Shown: in pieces, positions 41,623-51,588 of the stretch
Numbering within the stretch: position 1 is the first letter of the stretch
Layout: the number at the start of each line of letters is the position of its first letter
Origin: an uncultured Clostridia bacterium
Lineage (GTDB): Bacteria; Bacillota; Clostridia; TANB77; CAG-508
Length of the DNA stretch: 64,000 nucleotides
Direction: 5' to 3'
Assembly (NCBI GenBank): GCA_934162255.1
Contig: CAKPIG010000001.1
Coordinates: forward strand, 62,001 to 126,000
Notes under the pieces: generated by a model
Told to the model about the DNA's origin: nothing
The model's input: the letters and a program-made list of their open reading frames with translations, nothing else
Databases searched by the model: none
Made by a program: the position numbers and the translations under genes

Positions 41623-44337
41623 ATGAAATTTAATAAAAAAGCAAGAACAATAGTTGTTATAGCATTTATTTTAATATATGTATTAGCAACATATATAACT
41701 CTAAGAGGGCAATATTTAGAATATGCAGAATTAGGAAGTCAATATTTAGAAACATTTATTTCTCAAATAAAATGTAAATATATTATTATGGGAACAAGTT
41801 TCATAATAATAAGTATAATAATGCTATTAACTAACATAGGGATAAAAAAAGGATTAAAACCATTTTTTGAGCAAGAGAAGAAAGAAATGCCTAAGTTACC
41901 AAATAAATCATTAGTATTAATATTTTCTGCAATAGCAAGTGTAATACTTTCAAACTCATTATTAGATAAAGTTTTGCTATTAACAAGTAATGTTTCATTT
42001 CAAAGAACAGATATAATATTTAACATGGATATTTCATATTACATGTTTATAAAACCATTGATAGAAGAAATTGTTAAAGATTTTGTGATTTTAATAATAA
42101 GTTTGAGTGCATATATGGCAGCATATTATATATTAATATTTAATTTATACTTTGAAGCAGTGGATAGAAAACTTTTAAAAGAAAGTAAATTAATAAAAAA
42201 ATTGTTAAGAAATGCATTTATAGTTTCAATAGGAATTGCAATATTAGTATTACTTAATGTACAAAATATTGTTACAGGAAATATTCTAACACTAAGCAAT
42301 GGAACAGAACTAACAGGTGCAGGAATAGTAGAATCAACAATTCAACTATGGGGGTATGTAATTTTTGCAGTATTAATAGTATTTGCAGTAGGATTAGCAA
42401 TAAGATTTTTCAAAAAAAATCAGATGAAGAAAATAGTATATGTATTAGTTGGAATACCAACATATTTAATAGTACTTTTTTTAGTAATGGTAGGGGTTGA
42501 TTTAATATTTGTAAAACCAAATGAATTTGATAAAGAAAAATCATATATAGGAGAAAATATAAAGGCAACTAAAAATGCTTATAATATTGAAGCAGAAGAA
42601 ACAAATGTAGAATATAGTGGAACAATAAAAGAAGAAGAAATAGAAAATAATGAAAGTATAATAGACAATATTGCAGTGGTAAATCAAAATCTAGTATTGC
42701 AAAATTTAAAAAATACGCAAACGAAGTTAGGATACTATACATTCAGAAATGCAGCACTTGCAAGATATAAAATAGATGATAAAGAACAATTAGTATATGT
42801 AACTCCTCGTGAAACAGGAAATACAATGACATCATATAATAATAAAACATATGAATACACACATGGAATGGGAATTGTAGTAACATCAGCAACAGAAACA
42901 ACTGAAAATGGAAATGTGCAATATATTCAAAAAGATATAGAAGGAAAAGATAACATATATCCGATAACAGAACCAAGAATATATTATGGATTAGAAACAA
43001 ACAGTGTAGCAGTAACAAACACAAGAAATAAAACAGAATATGATTATACAGATAGTGAGGGAGAGGAACATACATACAATTATGTTGGAAACTCTGGAAT
43101 ACAAGTAGATTTTTTAGATAGATTAATACTAGCAATTAAAAATAAAGATATAAAATTAGCAATGACAACTTCAGTAACAAATGAAAGTAAAATATTGACA
43201 AATAGAAATATAATAGAAAGAGCAAGAACAGTATTACCAAATTTAGTATATGAGGAAAATCCATATACAGTAATACATGATGGGCAAATATATTGGGTAC
43301 TTGATGGATATACAGTATCAGACAAATATCCATATTCAACATATACAGAACTAGAATATAATGGAAACAAACAAAAAATAAATTATATAAGAAATTCTGT
43401 AAAAATATTAATAAATGCATATGATGGAGAAATGACATTTTATATAACAGATAGAAGCGACCCAATAATTATGGCATATTTGAAACTATATCCAACAATA
43501 TTTTCAGAAAATCAAATTCCAGAAGATATAAAAGAACAATTAAAATATCCAGAATTATTATATAATATACAATCAGATATGTTAAAAATATATCATAATG
43601 TAAAAGAAGATGTTTTATATAGAAATAGCGATATTTGGGCACTAACAGAATATGGAACAGCTACAAGCAAGAGCAAAAAATCAACATTAAATCCATATTA
43701 TGCAATAATAAAAGTTCCAAACCAAGAAAAAGAACAATTTGGCTTAGTTCAAATGTATACACAAAATGGAAAATCAAATATAATATCATATCTAATTGGA
43801 ACATGTGAAGGAACAGAAAATAAACTGAAAATCTATAAATATTCAGCAGATAGTAATATTTTAGGACCAACTCAATTAGATAATCAGATAGAACAAGATG
43901 AGACAATATCAAAAGAACTTGAAGCAATAAATGTTTCTGGAAGTAAAATTTCAAAAGAAATGAAAATAATACCTATAGATAATACAATGTTATATATAGA
44001 AACAATATATAGAACAATGACAAATGAACCAAATACGCCAACAACTTTAGAAAAAGTTATTGTAGCTTCAGGAACAAAAGTTGCAATAGGTGATACTTTA
44101 AAAGAGGCATTAACAAAATTATTATCTCAATCAGCCGTAAACATAGAAATAAAAAACACAGAAGATATACAAGGAATGATACAAGCAATTATTGATGCAA
44201 ACAAAAACTTAACAGAATCAAACACAAGGAATGATTGGCAGATGATGGGAACAGATATAGAAGAACTACAAAAATTGATAAATTCATTGGAAAAGATGGT
44301 AAAAGAACAGAAAGAACAAAAAGAGATTGCAAATTAA
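41623..44337 (+). CDS. UPF0182-family large membrane protein
   Basis: 904 residues. Seven or so membrane helices fill the first 310 residues. A large extracytoplasmic domain follows, with YIGENIKATKNAYNIEAEE, ITEPRIYYGLETNSVAVTN, SGIQVDFLDRLILAIKNKDI and YWVLDGYTVSDKYPYS, the conserved stretches of UPF0182/COG1615. Function of the family is unknown. The C-terminus is helical (about 840-900). The stop codon is inside its terminator. Confidence 0.93.
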   Translation: MKFNKKARTIVVIAFILIYVLATYITLRGQYLEYAELGSQYLETFISQIKCKYIIMGTSFIIISIIMLLTNIGIKKGLKPFFEQEKKEMPKLPNKSLVLIFSAIASVILSNSLLDKVLLLTSNVSFQRTDIIFNMDISYYMFIKPLIEEIVKDFVILIISLSAYMAAYYILIFNLYFEAVDRKLLKESKLIKKLLRNAFIVSIGIAILVLLNVQNIVTGNILTLSNGTELTGAGIVESTIQLWGYVIFAVLIVFAVGLAIRFFKKNQMKKIVYVLVGIPTYLIVLFLVMVGVDLIFVKPNEFDKEKSYIGENIKATKNAYNIEAEETNVEYSGTIKEEEIENNESIIDNIAVVNQNLVLQNLKNTQTKLGYYTFRNAALARYKIDDKEQLVYVTPRETGNTMTSYNNKTYEYTHGMGIVVTSATETTENGNVQYIQKDIEGKDNIYPITEPRIYYGLETNSVAVTNTRNKTEYDYTDSEGEEHTYNYVGNSGIQVDFLDRLILAIKNKDIKLAMTTSVTNESKILTNRNIIERARTVLPNLVYEENPYTVIHDGQIYWVLDGYTVSDKYPYSTYTELEYNGNKQKINYIRNSVKILINAYDGEMTFYITDRSDPIIMAYLKLYPTIFSENQIPEDIKEQLKYPELLYNIQSDMLKIYHNVKEDVLYRNSDIWALTEYGTATSKSKKSTLNPYYAIIKVPNQEKEQFGLVQMYTQNGKSNIISYLIGTCEGTENKLKIYKYSADSNILGPTQLDNQIEQDETISKELEAINVSGSKISKEMKIIPIDNTMLYIETIYRTMTNEPNTPTTLEKVIVASGTKVAIGDTLKEALTKLLSQSAVNIEIKNTEDIQGMIQAIIDANKNLTESNTRNDWQMMGTDIEELQKLINSLEKMVKEQKEQKEIAN

Positions 44338-44352
44338 ATGCAATCTTTTTTT
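44324..44352 (+). terminator. Terminator at the end of the UPF0182 gene
   Basis: AGATTGCA (44324-44331) and TGCAATCT (44339-44346) pair around seven bases; a T-run follows. Confidence 0.88.
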
Positions 44353-44375
44353 GTGGTGCAAATTATAAAAAATAC

Positions 44376-44404
44376 TTGTAAAATAAATATATTTAGTGTA
44401 AAAT
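44376..44404 (+). promoter_or_regulatory. Promoter of the Fem-like/alr operon
   Basis: TTGTAA (44376-44381), 17 bases, TAAAAT (44399-44404); RBS AGGAGG follows at 44430. Confidence 0.6.
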
Positions 44405-44442
44405 AATGACAAAAAGTAAATAATAATTAGGAGGCAAAATAG

Positions 44443-45501
44443 ATGAGAATTGTAACAGATGATAAAGGAAGGCAAGAATATAAAAAATTCTTAGAAAAAC
44501 ACGAAAGGTGCAATTTTCAACAATCACCAGAATGGGCAAAAGTAAAGTCGAATTGGATAAATGAAATAGTATTATCAGAAGATGAAAATGGTCAAATAAA
44601 TGGAGCAATAAGTATATTAATTAGAAAAATACCCATTTTTGGCTATATTATGTATTCATCAAGAGGACCTATATGTGATATACACGATATAGAAGTAATG
44701 AAGCAATTAACAGATGGAATAAAAGTGCTAGCAAAAAAGTATAAGGCAATAGTATATAAAGCAGAACCAGATATAGAAAGTAAAGATGAAGAATTTAGAA
44801 AAGTTGTAACAAACTTAGGATATAGAATAAAAGATGATGCTAAAAACTTCAGGGAAGAAATACAACCTAGATATGTCTTTAGACTAAACATAAAAAACAA
44901 AACAGAAGATGAAATATTTGCAGGTTTTCATTCAAAAACAAGATACAATGTACGTTTGGCAATAAAAAAAGGAGTAGAAATAAAAGAAGGAACAAGAGAA
45001 GATTTAAAAGACTTTCACAAAATAATGGTAGAAACAGGAGCAAGAGATGGATTTATAATAAGACCATTGTCATATTTTGAAAAAATGTATGATGAAATGA
45101 CTCCAGGAGGACACATGAAGTTACTAATGGCATATTATCAAGGAAAACCAATTTCAGGTGTAATACCAATATTTTATGGAAATAAAACATGGTATCTATA
45201 TGGAGCAAGTAGTAATGAACATAGAAATCTAATGCCAAACTATTTGCTACAATGGGAAATGATAAAAATGGCAATTGTTAGAAAAGATGATATATATGAT
45301 TTTAGAGGAGTATCTGGGGTAGTAGATGAGAACCACCCACAATATGGTTTGTATAGATTCAAAAAAGGATTTGGAGCAACATTTACTGAATTTATAGGAG
45401 AAGTATATATACCATTTAAGCCACTAACATATTCTATATACAAATTTTCAGAAAAAACATTTAGAAATTTAAGAGGATTGAAAACAAAACTAAAAAAATA
45501 A
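44443..45501 (+). CDS. FemABX-type peptidoglycan bridge aminoacyltransferase
   Basis: 352 residues, two GNAT-like domains as in FemX/FemA. CNFQQSPEWAKVKSNW near the N-terminus, MYSSRGPICD (about 67), FAGFHSKTRYNVRLAIKKGV (about 160), WYLYGASSNEHRNLMPNYLL (about 250) and YDFRGVSG are family motifs. The enzyme adds an amino acid from aminoacyl-tRNA to the lipid II side chain. The next gene, ten bases on, is an alanine racemase homologue, which fits a wall-precursor operon. Amino acid added unknown. Confidence 0.92.
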   Translation: MRIVTDDKGRQEYKKFLEKHERCNFQQSPEWAKVKSNWINEIVLSEDENGQINGAISILIRKIPIFGYIMYSSRGPICDIHDIEVMKQLTDGIKVLAKKYKAIVYKAEPDIESKDEEFRKVVTNLGYRIKDDAKNFREEIQPRYVFRLNIKNKTEDEIFAGFHSKTRYNVRLAIKKGVEIKEGTREDLKDFHKIMVETGARDGFIIRPLSYFEKMYDEMTPGGHMKLLMAYYQGKPISGVIPIFYGNKTWYLYGASSNEHRNLMPNYLLQWEMIKMAIVRKDDIYDFRGVSGVVDENHPQYGLYRFKKGFGATFTEFIGEVYIPFKPLTYSIYKFSEKTFRNLRGLKTKLKK

Positions 45502-45511
45502 AGGAGTTTCA

Positions 45512-46633
45512 ATGAAAACATTAATAGTAGAAAAAGCCAACTTAAAATACAATATAAACAAAATAAGAGAAATAATAAAACAAAATGATAAAAATGATAA
45601 TGGTGAGAAAGTAAAAATAATTGCAGTAATAAAAGGCAATGGATATGGATTAGGATTAGTTGAATATGCCAAATTTCTAATTGATAATGGAATAGATTTC
45701 TTAGCAGTTGCAACAGTAGAAGAAGCAATAAAACTTAGAAAGAATGGAATAAAAACAAATATATTGATGATGTCATCTACTGCAGTTAAAGAAGATATAG
45801 AAAATTTAATAGAAAATGATATTATAATAACAATTGGTTCAAAAGAAGCGGGGCAAGTTGCAGAAGAAATAGGACAAAAGCTAAACAAAAAAATAAGAGC
45901 ACATTTAAAAATTGATACAGGGTTTGGCAGATATGGTTTTATTTATGAAAAAAGAGATGAAATGGTAGAAACTATAAAACAATGGAAACAAATAAAAATT
46001 GAAGGTACATTTTCTCATTTTTCATTAGCGTTTTTTGGAAATGGAGAAGAAACAAAAGAGCAATTCCAAAGATTTGTAAAATGTATAGAAGTTTTAAAAA
46101 TGAATGAAATTGAACCTGGAATGTTACATATATGTAATTCATCAGCATTCTTTAAATTTAGAAATATGCATTTAAATGCAGTAAGAATAGGTTCAGCATT
46201 TTTAGGAAGACTATCAATACCAAATACATGGGGGCTAAAAAAAGTAGGGCATTTAAAATCAAATGTAGCAGAAATAAAGACTTTGCCAAAAGGATATAAT
46301 ATAGGATATTCAAATTCATTTATGACAAAACAAGAAACAAAAGTTGCCATCATACCATGTGGCTATGCTGATGGATATAATGTTATAGTTGATAAAGATA
46401 TGTTCAGACCGATAGATAAACTTAGATATATAGTAAGAGATACCAAAGATGCATTTAAAGACAAAAACTTATATGTCAGAATAAATGATAAAAAACACAA
46501 AGTATTAGGACGATTAGGAATGTTTCATGTAACAGTAGATATAACAGGAAGTGATGTAAAAGTTAATGATGAAGTCATATTTGAAGTTAGTCCTATGTTT
46601 GTAGATAGCAGTATAAAAAGAGAATATATTTAA
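45512..46633 (+). CDS. alr: Alanine racemase-family PLP enzyme, divergent
   Basis: 373 residues. PLP-binding lysine motif AVIKGNGYGLG (about 40) replaces the usual KADAYGHG. KIDTGFGRYGF, FSHFSLAF and IPCGYADGY are also in place. The C-terminal domain reads LGRLGMFHVTVDIT where typical Alr has GRVxMD, so the conserved Asp is absent. It may be a serine or other amino acid racemase or a weak Alr. Position after the Fem-like gene suggests a wall role. Confidence 0.85.
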   Translation: MKTLIVEKANLKYNINKIREIIKQNDKNDNGEKVKIIAVIKGNGYGLGLVEYAKFLIDNGIDFLAVATVEEAIKLRKNGIKTNILMMSSTAVKEDIENLIENDIIITIGSKEAGQVAEEIGQKLNKKIRAHLKIDTGFGRYGFIYEKRDEMVETIKQWKQIKIEGTFSHFSLAFFGNGEETKEQFQRFVKCIEVLKMNEIEPGMLHICNSSAFFKFRNMHLNAVRIGSAFLGRLSIPNTWGLKKVGHLKSNVAEIKTLPKGYNIGYSNSFMTKQETKVAIIPCGYADGYNVIVDKDMFRPIDKLRYIVRDTKDAFKDKNLYVRINDKKHKVLGRLGMFHVTVDITGSDVKVNDEVIFEVSPMFVDSSIKREYI

Positions 46634-46650
46634 GAGAAAGGAAAATAAAA

Positions 46651-47709
46651 ATGGAAGAAAGCAAAGCAAAAACAAACTTTTTTAAAAAAGTTTGGTATTC
46701 AATAACAAAATTTGAAAAATATCCAGAAATGGCAACAGAAGGAACAGGAAGAGCAATAAAATATTTAGCAATACTTGTATTAATAATAACTGCATTTGCA
46801 GCAATAGGCTCAGTAAAAAAAATTCATCAAATGATGAATGATTTAAGTTCATATATAGAAAACAATATACCAGAATTCAAATATGCTGATAATAAAATGA
46901 CAATAGAAAGTGAAGAACCAATAATAATAACAAATATAAATTATGATGCTATAAACAAAATAGTAATAGATCCGTCTTCAGAAACAGATGAACAAAAAGC
47001 AGAAATGGAAGCTAAAAATGAAATTACAGGAACAACAGTCTTCTTATATAAAGATCAAATAGCTATAAAAATTAAATCAGAAGATGGACAAACAGCAAGA
47101 CAAGAATACCTATATAGTGATTATTTAAAAAATTATATAAATACAGAAAATCTAAAAGAATTTAATAAAAAAGACTTTGTTGAATATATGAGAAGTTCAA
47201 ATATGAATTCATATTATTATAGATATACAGCAACAGCAATAGTATATCTATATGTATCAAATTTATTAGTTGCATTATCATATTGTATAGAGCTTGGAGT
47301 TTTAGGATGGATAACAACAAAAACAACTAGAATAAAAATGAAATTTTCAGCACTATTTAATATGTCTGCATATGCATTAACATTACCAATAATATTACAA
47401 TGTATATATCTAATAATAAATTTATTTACAACATTTATAATAAGCTATTTCCAAATTGCTTTTATAACAATAGCATATATATATTTAGCAGCAGCAATAT
47501 TTATGCTAAAAGATGACTTTATAAAAAAGCAACAAGAAGTAAGCAAGATTGAAGAAGAGCAAGAAAAAGTAAAAGAAGAGATAAGACAACAAGAAGAGAA
47601 AACGAAAAAAGAAGATACTGAAAACAAAAAGAAAAAAGACAATGATAAAGATGAAGAAGAAAATGAAAACAAAACAAATGAGGAAGAACCAAAAGGTTCA
47701 GAAGCTTAG
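46651..47709 (+). CDS. DUF1189-family membrane protein
   Basis: 352 residues. N-terminal FFKKVWYSITKFEKYPEMA followed by a membrane helix (about 36-53), an extracytoplasmic domain (about 55-185), three or four more helices (about 195-290), and a strongly charged Glu/Lys coiled-coil tail (about 295-352). This layout fits DUF1189. The tail is long. It precedes ftsH by 15 bases. Confidence 0.8.
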   Translation: MEESKAKTNFFKKVWYSITKFEKYPEMATEGTGRAIKYLAILVLIITAFAAIGSVKKIHQMMNDLSSYIENNIPEFKYADNKMTIESEEPIIITNINYDAINKIVIDPSSETDEQKAEMEAKNEITGTTVFLYKDQIAIKIKSEDGQTARQEYLYSDYLKNYINTENLKEFNKKDFVEYMRSSNMNSYYYRYTATAIVYLYVSNLLVALSYCIELGVLGWITTKTTRIKMKFSALFNMSAYALTLPIILQCIYLIINLFTTFIISYFQIAFITIAYIYLAAAIFMLKDDFIKKQQEVSKIEEEQEKVKEEIRQQEEKTKKEDTENKKKKDNDKDEEENENKTNEEEPKGSEA

Positions 47710-47724
47710 AGAAAGGAAAAGATA

Positions 47725-49545
47725 ATGAAAAAAGATAATGAGAAAAAATCTAAAAAAGCATTAGAAAAAATATTGAATATTGTGCTAATATTGCTAATAA
47801 TCTTAATGTTTATAGGATTTGTCTACTATATAAAAAATCAAGATGAAATTAACAAAAAAATTGATGAAAACACATTAACATATGATCAATTACTGACAGA
47901 AATACAAAATAATAATATAGAAGAAATAGAAATGACAGTTGGAAGTACAACATTAAAAATAAAAGAAAAAGACTCAGAGGAAAAGAAAAAGGCTATAATA
48001 CCAAATACACAAGTGTTTATGGAGTTAATACAAAATAAAATTTTGGAAGAACATAATATAGTATTAAATCAAAAGAAACCAAGTGTACTATCTCAAATAC
48101 CATCATATATAGTTTCCATGTTACCAACTATAATAATGGTGATATTATTTATAATGATATTTAAAATGCAGGGACTTGGAGACAAAGGAGAAGTATATGA
48201 TGATACAGAAAGAAAAACAAAGGTATCATTTGATGATATTGCAGGGCTAGATGAGGAAAAAGAAGAATTAAAAGAAATTGTAGATTTCTTAAAAAAGCCA
48301 AAGAAATTTTTGGATATGGGAGCAAAAATTCCTAAAGGAGTATTACTATATGGAAAACCAGGAACAGGAAAAACATTAATAGCTAAAGCAATAGCAGGAG
48401 AAGCAAATGTGCCATTTATATCAATTAGTGGATCTGAATTTGTAGAAATGTTTGCAGGACTAGGAGCATCAAGAGTTAGAAAATTATTTGATAAAGCAAG
48501 AAAACTAGCACCATGTATCGTATTTATAGATGAAATAGATGCAATAGGAGCAAGAAGAACAAACGGAAACGGAGCAGATTCAGAAAACAACCAAACATTA
48601 AATCAATTACTAGTTGAAATGGATGGATTTAGTTCAGAAGAAACAATTATAGTTTTAGCTGCAACTAATAGACCTGAAATGCTGGATAAAGCACTATTAA
48701 GACCTGGAAGATTTGATAGACAAATAACAATACCAGCACCAGATTTAAAAGGAAGAGAAGAAATATTAAAACTTCATTCAAAAGACAAGAAATTAGAAGA
48801 AGATGTATCTTTATACAATATTGCAGAAGATACATCAGGATTTACTGGAGCTGAATTAGCAAATATTTTAAATGAAGCTGCAATACTAGCAACAAGAAAA
48901 GAACATGAAGCAATAACAAATGATGATTTAGATGAAGCAGTGAAAAAAGTCACAGTGGGATTAGAAAGGACAAGCAGAAAAATTTCAGAAAAAGATAAAA
49001 AATTAACAGCATATCATGAAGCAGGACATGCAATAGTAAGTCAATTTCTACCAACACAAACAGCAGTAAAAGAAGTATCAATAATACCTAGAGGAATGGC
49101 TGGAGGATACACAATGTATAAGTCAGATGAAGACAAATTTTATGTATCTAAAACAGAAATGGAAGAAAAACTTATAGCACTACTTGGAGGAAGAGCTGCT
49201 GAAAAAATAGTATTAGATGATATTTCAACAGGAGCAAGTAATGATATAGAAGTTGCGACAAATATTGCTAAAAACATGATAACAGTATATGGTATGAGTG
49301 AGTCAATAGGACCAATTTCATTAAAAGACAATGATGGACAAATGGAATATCAAATGTTTGGAGAAAATATGCAAGATGAAATTGGAAAAGAAGTAAAAAG
49401 ATTAATAGATACAGCATATAGAGATGCTCAAGAAATACTAAAACAAAATATGCCAATATTACATGAAATCGCACAAACATTAATAGCAAAAGAAAAAATA
49501 AATGAAAAAGAATTCAATGAAATTTTTAATAAATATAATATTTAA
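47725..49545 (+). CDS. ftsH: ATP-dependent zinc metalloprotease FtsH
   Basis: 606 residues, membrane AAA+ protease. Two membrane helices (about 18-38 and 125-145) flank a small extracytoplasmic domain. Walker A GKPGTGKT (about 212), Walker B CIVFIDEIDAIG, the SRH region ATNRPEMLDKALLRPGRFDR, and the zinc site AYHEAGHAIV (about 432) are present. It degrades membrane and regulatory proteins. Same operon as DUF1189. Confidence 0.98.
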   Translation: MKKDNEKKSKKALEKILNIVLILLIILMFIGFVYYIKNQDEINKKIDENTLTYDQLLTEIQNNNIEEIEMTVGSTTLKIKEKDSEEKKKAIIPNTQVFMELIQNKILEEHNIVLNQKKPSVLSQIPSYIVSMLPTIIMVILFIMIFKMQGLGDKGEVYDDTERKTKVSFDDIAGLDEEKEELKEIVDFLKKPKKFLDMGAKIPKGVLLYGKPGTGKTLIAKAIAGEANVPFISISGSEFVEMFAGLGASRVRKLFDKARKLAPCIVFIDEIDAIGARRTNGNGADSENNQTLNQLLVEMDGFSSEETIIVLAATNRPEMLDKALLRPGRFDRQITIPAPDLKGREEILKLHSKDKKLEEDVSLYNIAEDTSGFTGAELANILNEAAILATRKEHEAITNDDLDEAVKKVTVGLERTSRKISEKDKKLTAYHEAGHAIVSQFLPTQTAVKEVSIIPRGMAGGYTMYKSDEDKFYVSKTEMEEKLIALLGGRAAEKIVLDDISTGASNDIEVATNIAKNMITVYGMSESIGPISLKDNDGQMEYQMFGENMQDEIGKEVKRLIDTAYRDAQEILKQNMPILHEIAQTLIAKEKINEKEFNEIFNKYNI

Positions 49546-49565
49546 TTGAAAGAGAGGTACTTAAG

Positions 49566-50321
49566 ATGAGAGGGTTGGCGGAATACATTTTAAGTGAAAA
49601 AGATTTAATTACAAAAATGGAAATCATATATTACTTGGCTCCAAAATTTGACTTAAATTTTGACAAATCAATAATATTTAAAACAGAAATAGCAAGAATG
49701 TTTTTGAAATATACAAATGCAAAAGTAGATCATAATTTAGTATTAACTGCAAGTCTACTTTGCAATTGTAAAAAAGTAGACAATGCACAAAAACTAGGAA
49801 AACTTGAAACATATGCGACAGAAGGAGCAGAACATTTAAAAACGCTTGGGTTTGATGAAAGATTCTGTAAAATATGTGAAGGAGTAAATAGATATAGTGG
49901 TGTAAAACCAAGAGAACCAGAAAGTGATATACTAGAACTAGTAGACCAATTTGGAGGAATGCTAATAGATAGACCAGAAAGAGTTGGATTCCAACCAGAT
50001 GAAGCACTAGTACTACTTGAGCACAGAAACTTAAAATCAGAATATAACAAATTCTTAGAAGTTTTCAGAGAATTTGTAGAACAAATAAGTAAAATTCAAA
50101 TACAAGGTGTTGTTAATACAACAGTATTTGCAAGATTGCAAAAACTTATAAGAGAATCAAAAAATGTTCCTGAATTTGTAAGAAAAATATCATTAGAATA
50201 TACAAATGATGTTGATGAAAAGTTAGAAAAACTAATAAATCAATCAGAAATGAAATCAAATGTAGCAATGTTTACAGCAGAAACAGAAGAAAAAATATTA
50301 AATCATATAAATGAAGAATAG
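49566..50321 (+). CDS. Degenerate HD-GYP-like protein of unknown function
   Basis: 251 residues, helical. The middle part (EHLKTLGFDERFCKICEGVNRY, in parts LGFDERFCKI) and DILELVDQFGGMLIDRPERV, QPDEALVLLEHRNL look like the second half of an HD-GYP domain, where DxxDAL...DRPYR and EEAL...L are usual. The His-Asp metal pair and the GYP signature are not seen; only HNLVLTASLLC resembles the first part. So it may bind but not cut a nucleotide signal. It sits between ftsH and the EndoQ-like gene. Confidence 0.6.
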   Translation: MRGLAEYILSEKDLITKMEIIYYLAPKFDLNFDKSIIFKTEIARMFLKYTNAKVDHNLVLTASLLCNCKKVDNAQKLGKLETYATEGAEHLKTLGFDERFCKICEGVNRYSGVKPREPESDILELVDQFGGMLIDRPERVGFQPDEALVLLEHRNLKSEYNKFLEVFREFVEQISKIQIQGVVNTTVFARLQKLIRESKNVPEFVRKISLEYTNDVDEKLEKLINQSEMKSNVAMFTAETEEKILNHINEE

Positions 50322-50332
50322 AAGGAGAAAAA

Positions 50333-51526
50333 ATGTACGAAGTATTCGCAGATTTACATGTACACATCGGAAGAAGTGAAACAGGAAAACCAATAAAAAT
50401 AACAGCTGCAAGAAGTTTGAATTTTGCAAATATTGCAAAAGAATGTGCAGAAAGAAAAGGTATAAATATAGTAGGAATAATAGATTGTGCATCACCATAT
50501 GTAATAGAAGATATAGAAAAATTTTTGCAAACAGGCGATGCATATGAATTGGAAGATGGAGGAATTATATATAAAGATAAAGTTTGTATTTTACTAGGAA
50601 GTGAAGTAGAAACATCTGAAAAAGGCAGAAATGGAAAATGTGGAGCTGCACATAATATATGTTTCTTCCCACACTTAAAAGATATAAAAGAATTTTCAAA
50701 TGAAATGAGTAAACACATAAAAAATATTACATTAAGCACACAAAGGTCAAATGTATCAGGATATGAACTAATTGATATAGTAGAAAAATATAATGGAATC
50801 TTAATTCCAGCACATATTTTTACTCCATTTAAGAGTTATTACGGAAATTGTAATGATAGATTACAAAATATATTTAGAGAAAAATATGACAAAATATTTG
50901 CAGTAGAATTAGGATTAAGTTCAGATACATTTTTAGCAGATATGATATCAGAATTAGAAGAAAAAACATTTGTAACAAACTCAGATGCACATTCATTACC
51001 TAAAATAGCAAGAGAATACAATAAGATGTTAGTCGAAGATATTAGCTTCAAAGAAGTAGTAAAAGCTTTAAAAAACGAAGATGGAAGAAAAATACTTGCA
51101 AATTATGGACTTGATCCAAAACTAGGAAAATATCATAGAACATATTGTGATAATTGTGCAAAAACAATAGAAACAAAAGAACCAGTAGAAAATTGTCCAT
51201 ACTGTGGAAGTAATAAAGTAACATTTGGAGTTTTTGATAGAATTGAATTGATAAAAGATAAAAAGGAGACAAAAAGCCCAGAAAATAGACCACCATATAT
51301 ATATCAAATTCCTCTTACATTTATACCAGGAGTTGGAGGAAAAACAATAGATAAATTGTTAGAAAATTTTGAAACAGAAATGAATATTTTACATAAATTA
51401 TCTGAAGATGACATAGAGGCTGTAGTTGGTGAAAAAGTTGCCAAAAATATAGAAAATGCAAGAAACGGAAAAGCGAAAGTAGCAGCAGGAGGCGGAGGCA
51501 ACTATGGTAAAGTAACAGCAACATAG
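50333..51526 (+). CDS. PHP-domain endonuclease Q-like protein
   Basis: 397 residues. PHP metal motifs: DLHVHIGRS, GIIDCAS, GSEVETSE, PAHIFTPF and TNSDAHSLPK. A zinc ribbon follows (CDNCAKTIETK, CPYCGSN), then a helix-hairpin-helix (FIPGVGGKTIDKLLENF at about 326). This order fits EndoQ, which nicks DNA 5' to deaminated bases (hypoxanthine, uracil, AP sites). Formerly TIGR00375. C-terminal Gly-rich tail. RBS is AGAAGGAG. Confidence 0.88.
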   Translation: MYEVFADLHVHIGRSETGKPIKITAARSLNFANIAKECAERKGINIVGIIDCASPYVIEDIEKFLQTGDAYELEDGGIIYKDKVCILLGSEVETSEKGRNGKCGAAHNICFFPHLKDIKEFSNEMSKHIKNITLSTQRSNVSGYELIDIVEKYNGILIPAHIFTPFKSYYGNCNDRLQNIFREKYDKIFAVELGLSSDTFLADMISELEEKTFVTNSDAHSLPKIAREYNKMLVEDISFKEVVKALKNEDGRKILANYGLDPKLGKYHRTYCDNCAKTIETKEPVENCPYCGSNKVTFGVFDRIELIKDKKETKSPENRPPYIYQIPLTFIPGVGGKTIDKLLENFETEMNILHKLSEDDIEAVVGEKVAKNIENARNGKAKVAAGGGGNYGKVTAT

Positions 51527-51538
51527 TTCTAAAAATAT

Positions 51539-51582
51539 CCTTATTGAATAGACATTATGTATAAAGTTTATTTAATAAGGAG
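51539..51582 (+). promoter_or_regulatory. Hairpin over the spoIIM ribosome binding site, with promoter-like loop
   Basis: CCTTATTGAATA (51539-51550) pairs with TATTTAATAAGG (51569-51580) with one G-U type mismatch; loop 18 bases. The right arm takes in AAGG of the Shine-Dalgarno AAGGAG (51577-51582). The loop has CATTATGT (51553-51560), loosely like a sigma-E -10 box. No T-run, so it is not a terminator. Confidence 0.5.
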
Positions 51583-51588
51583 AAATAA

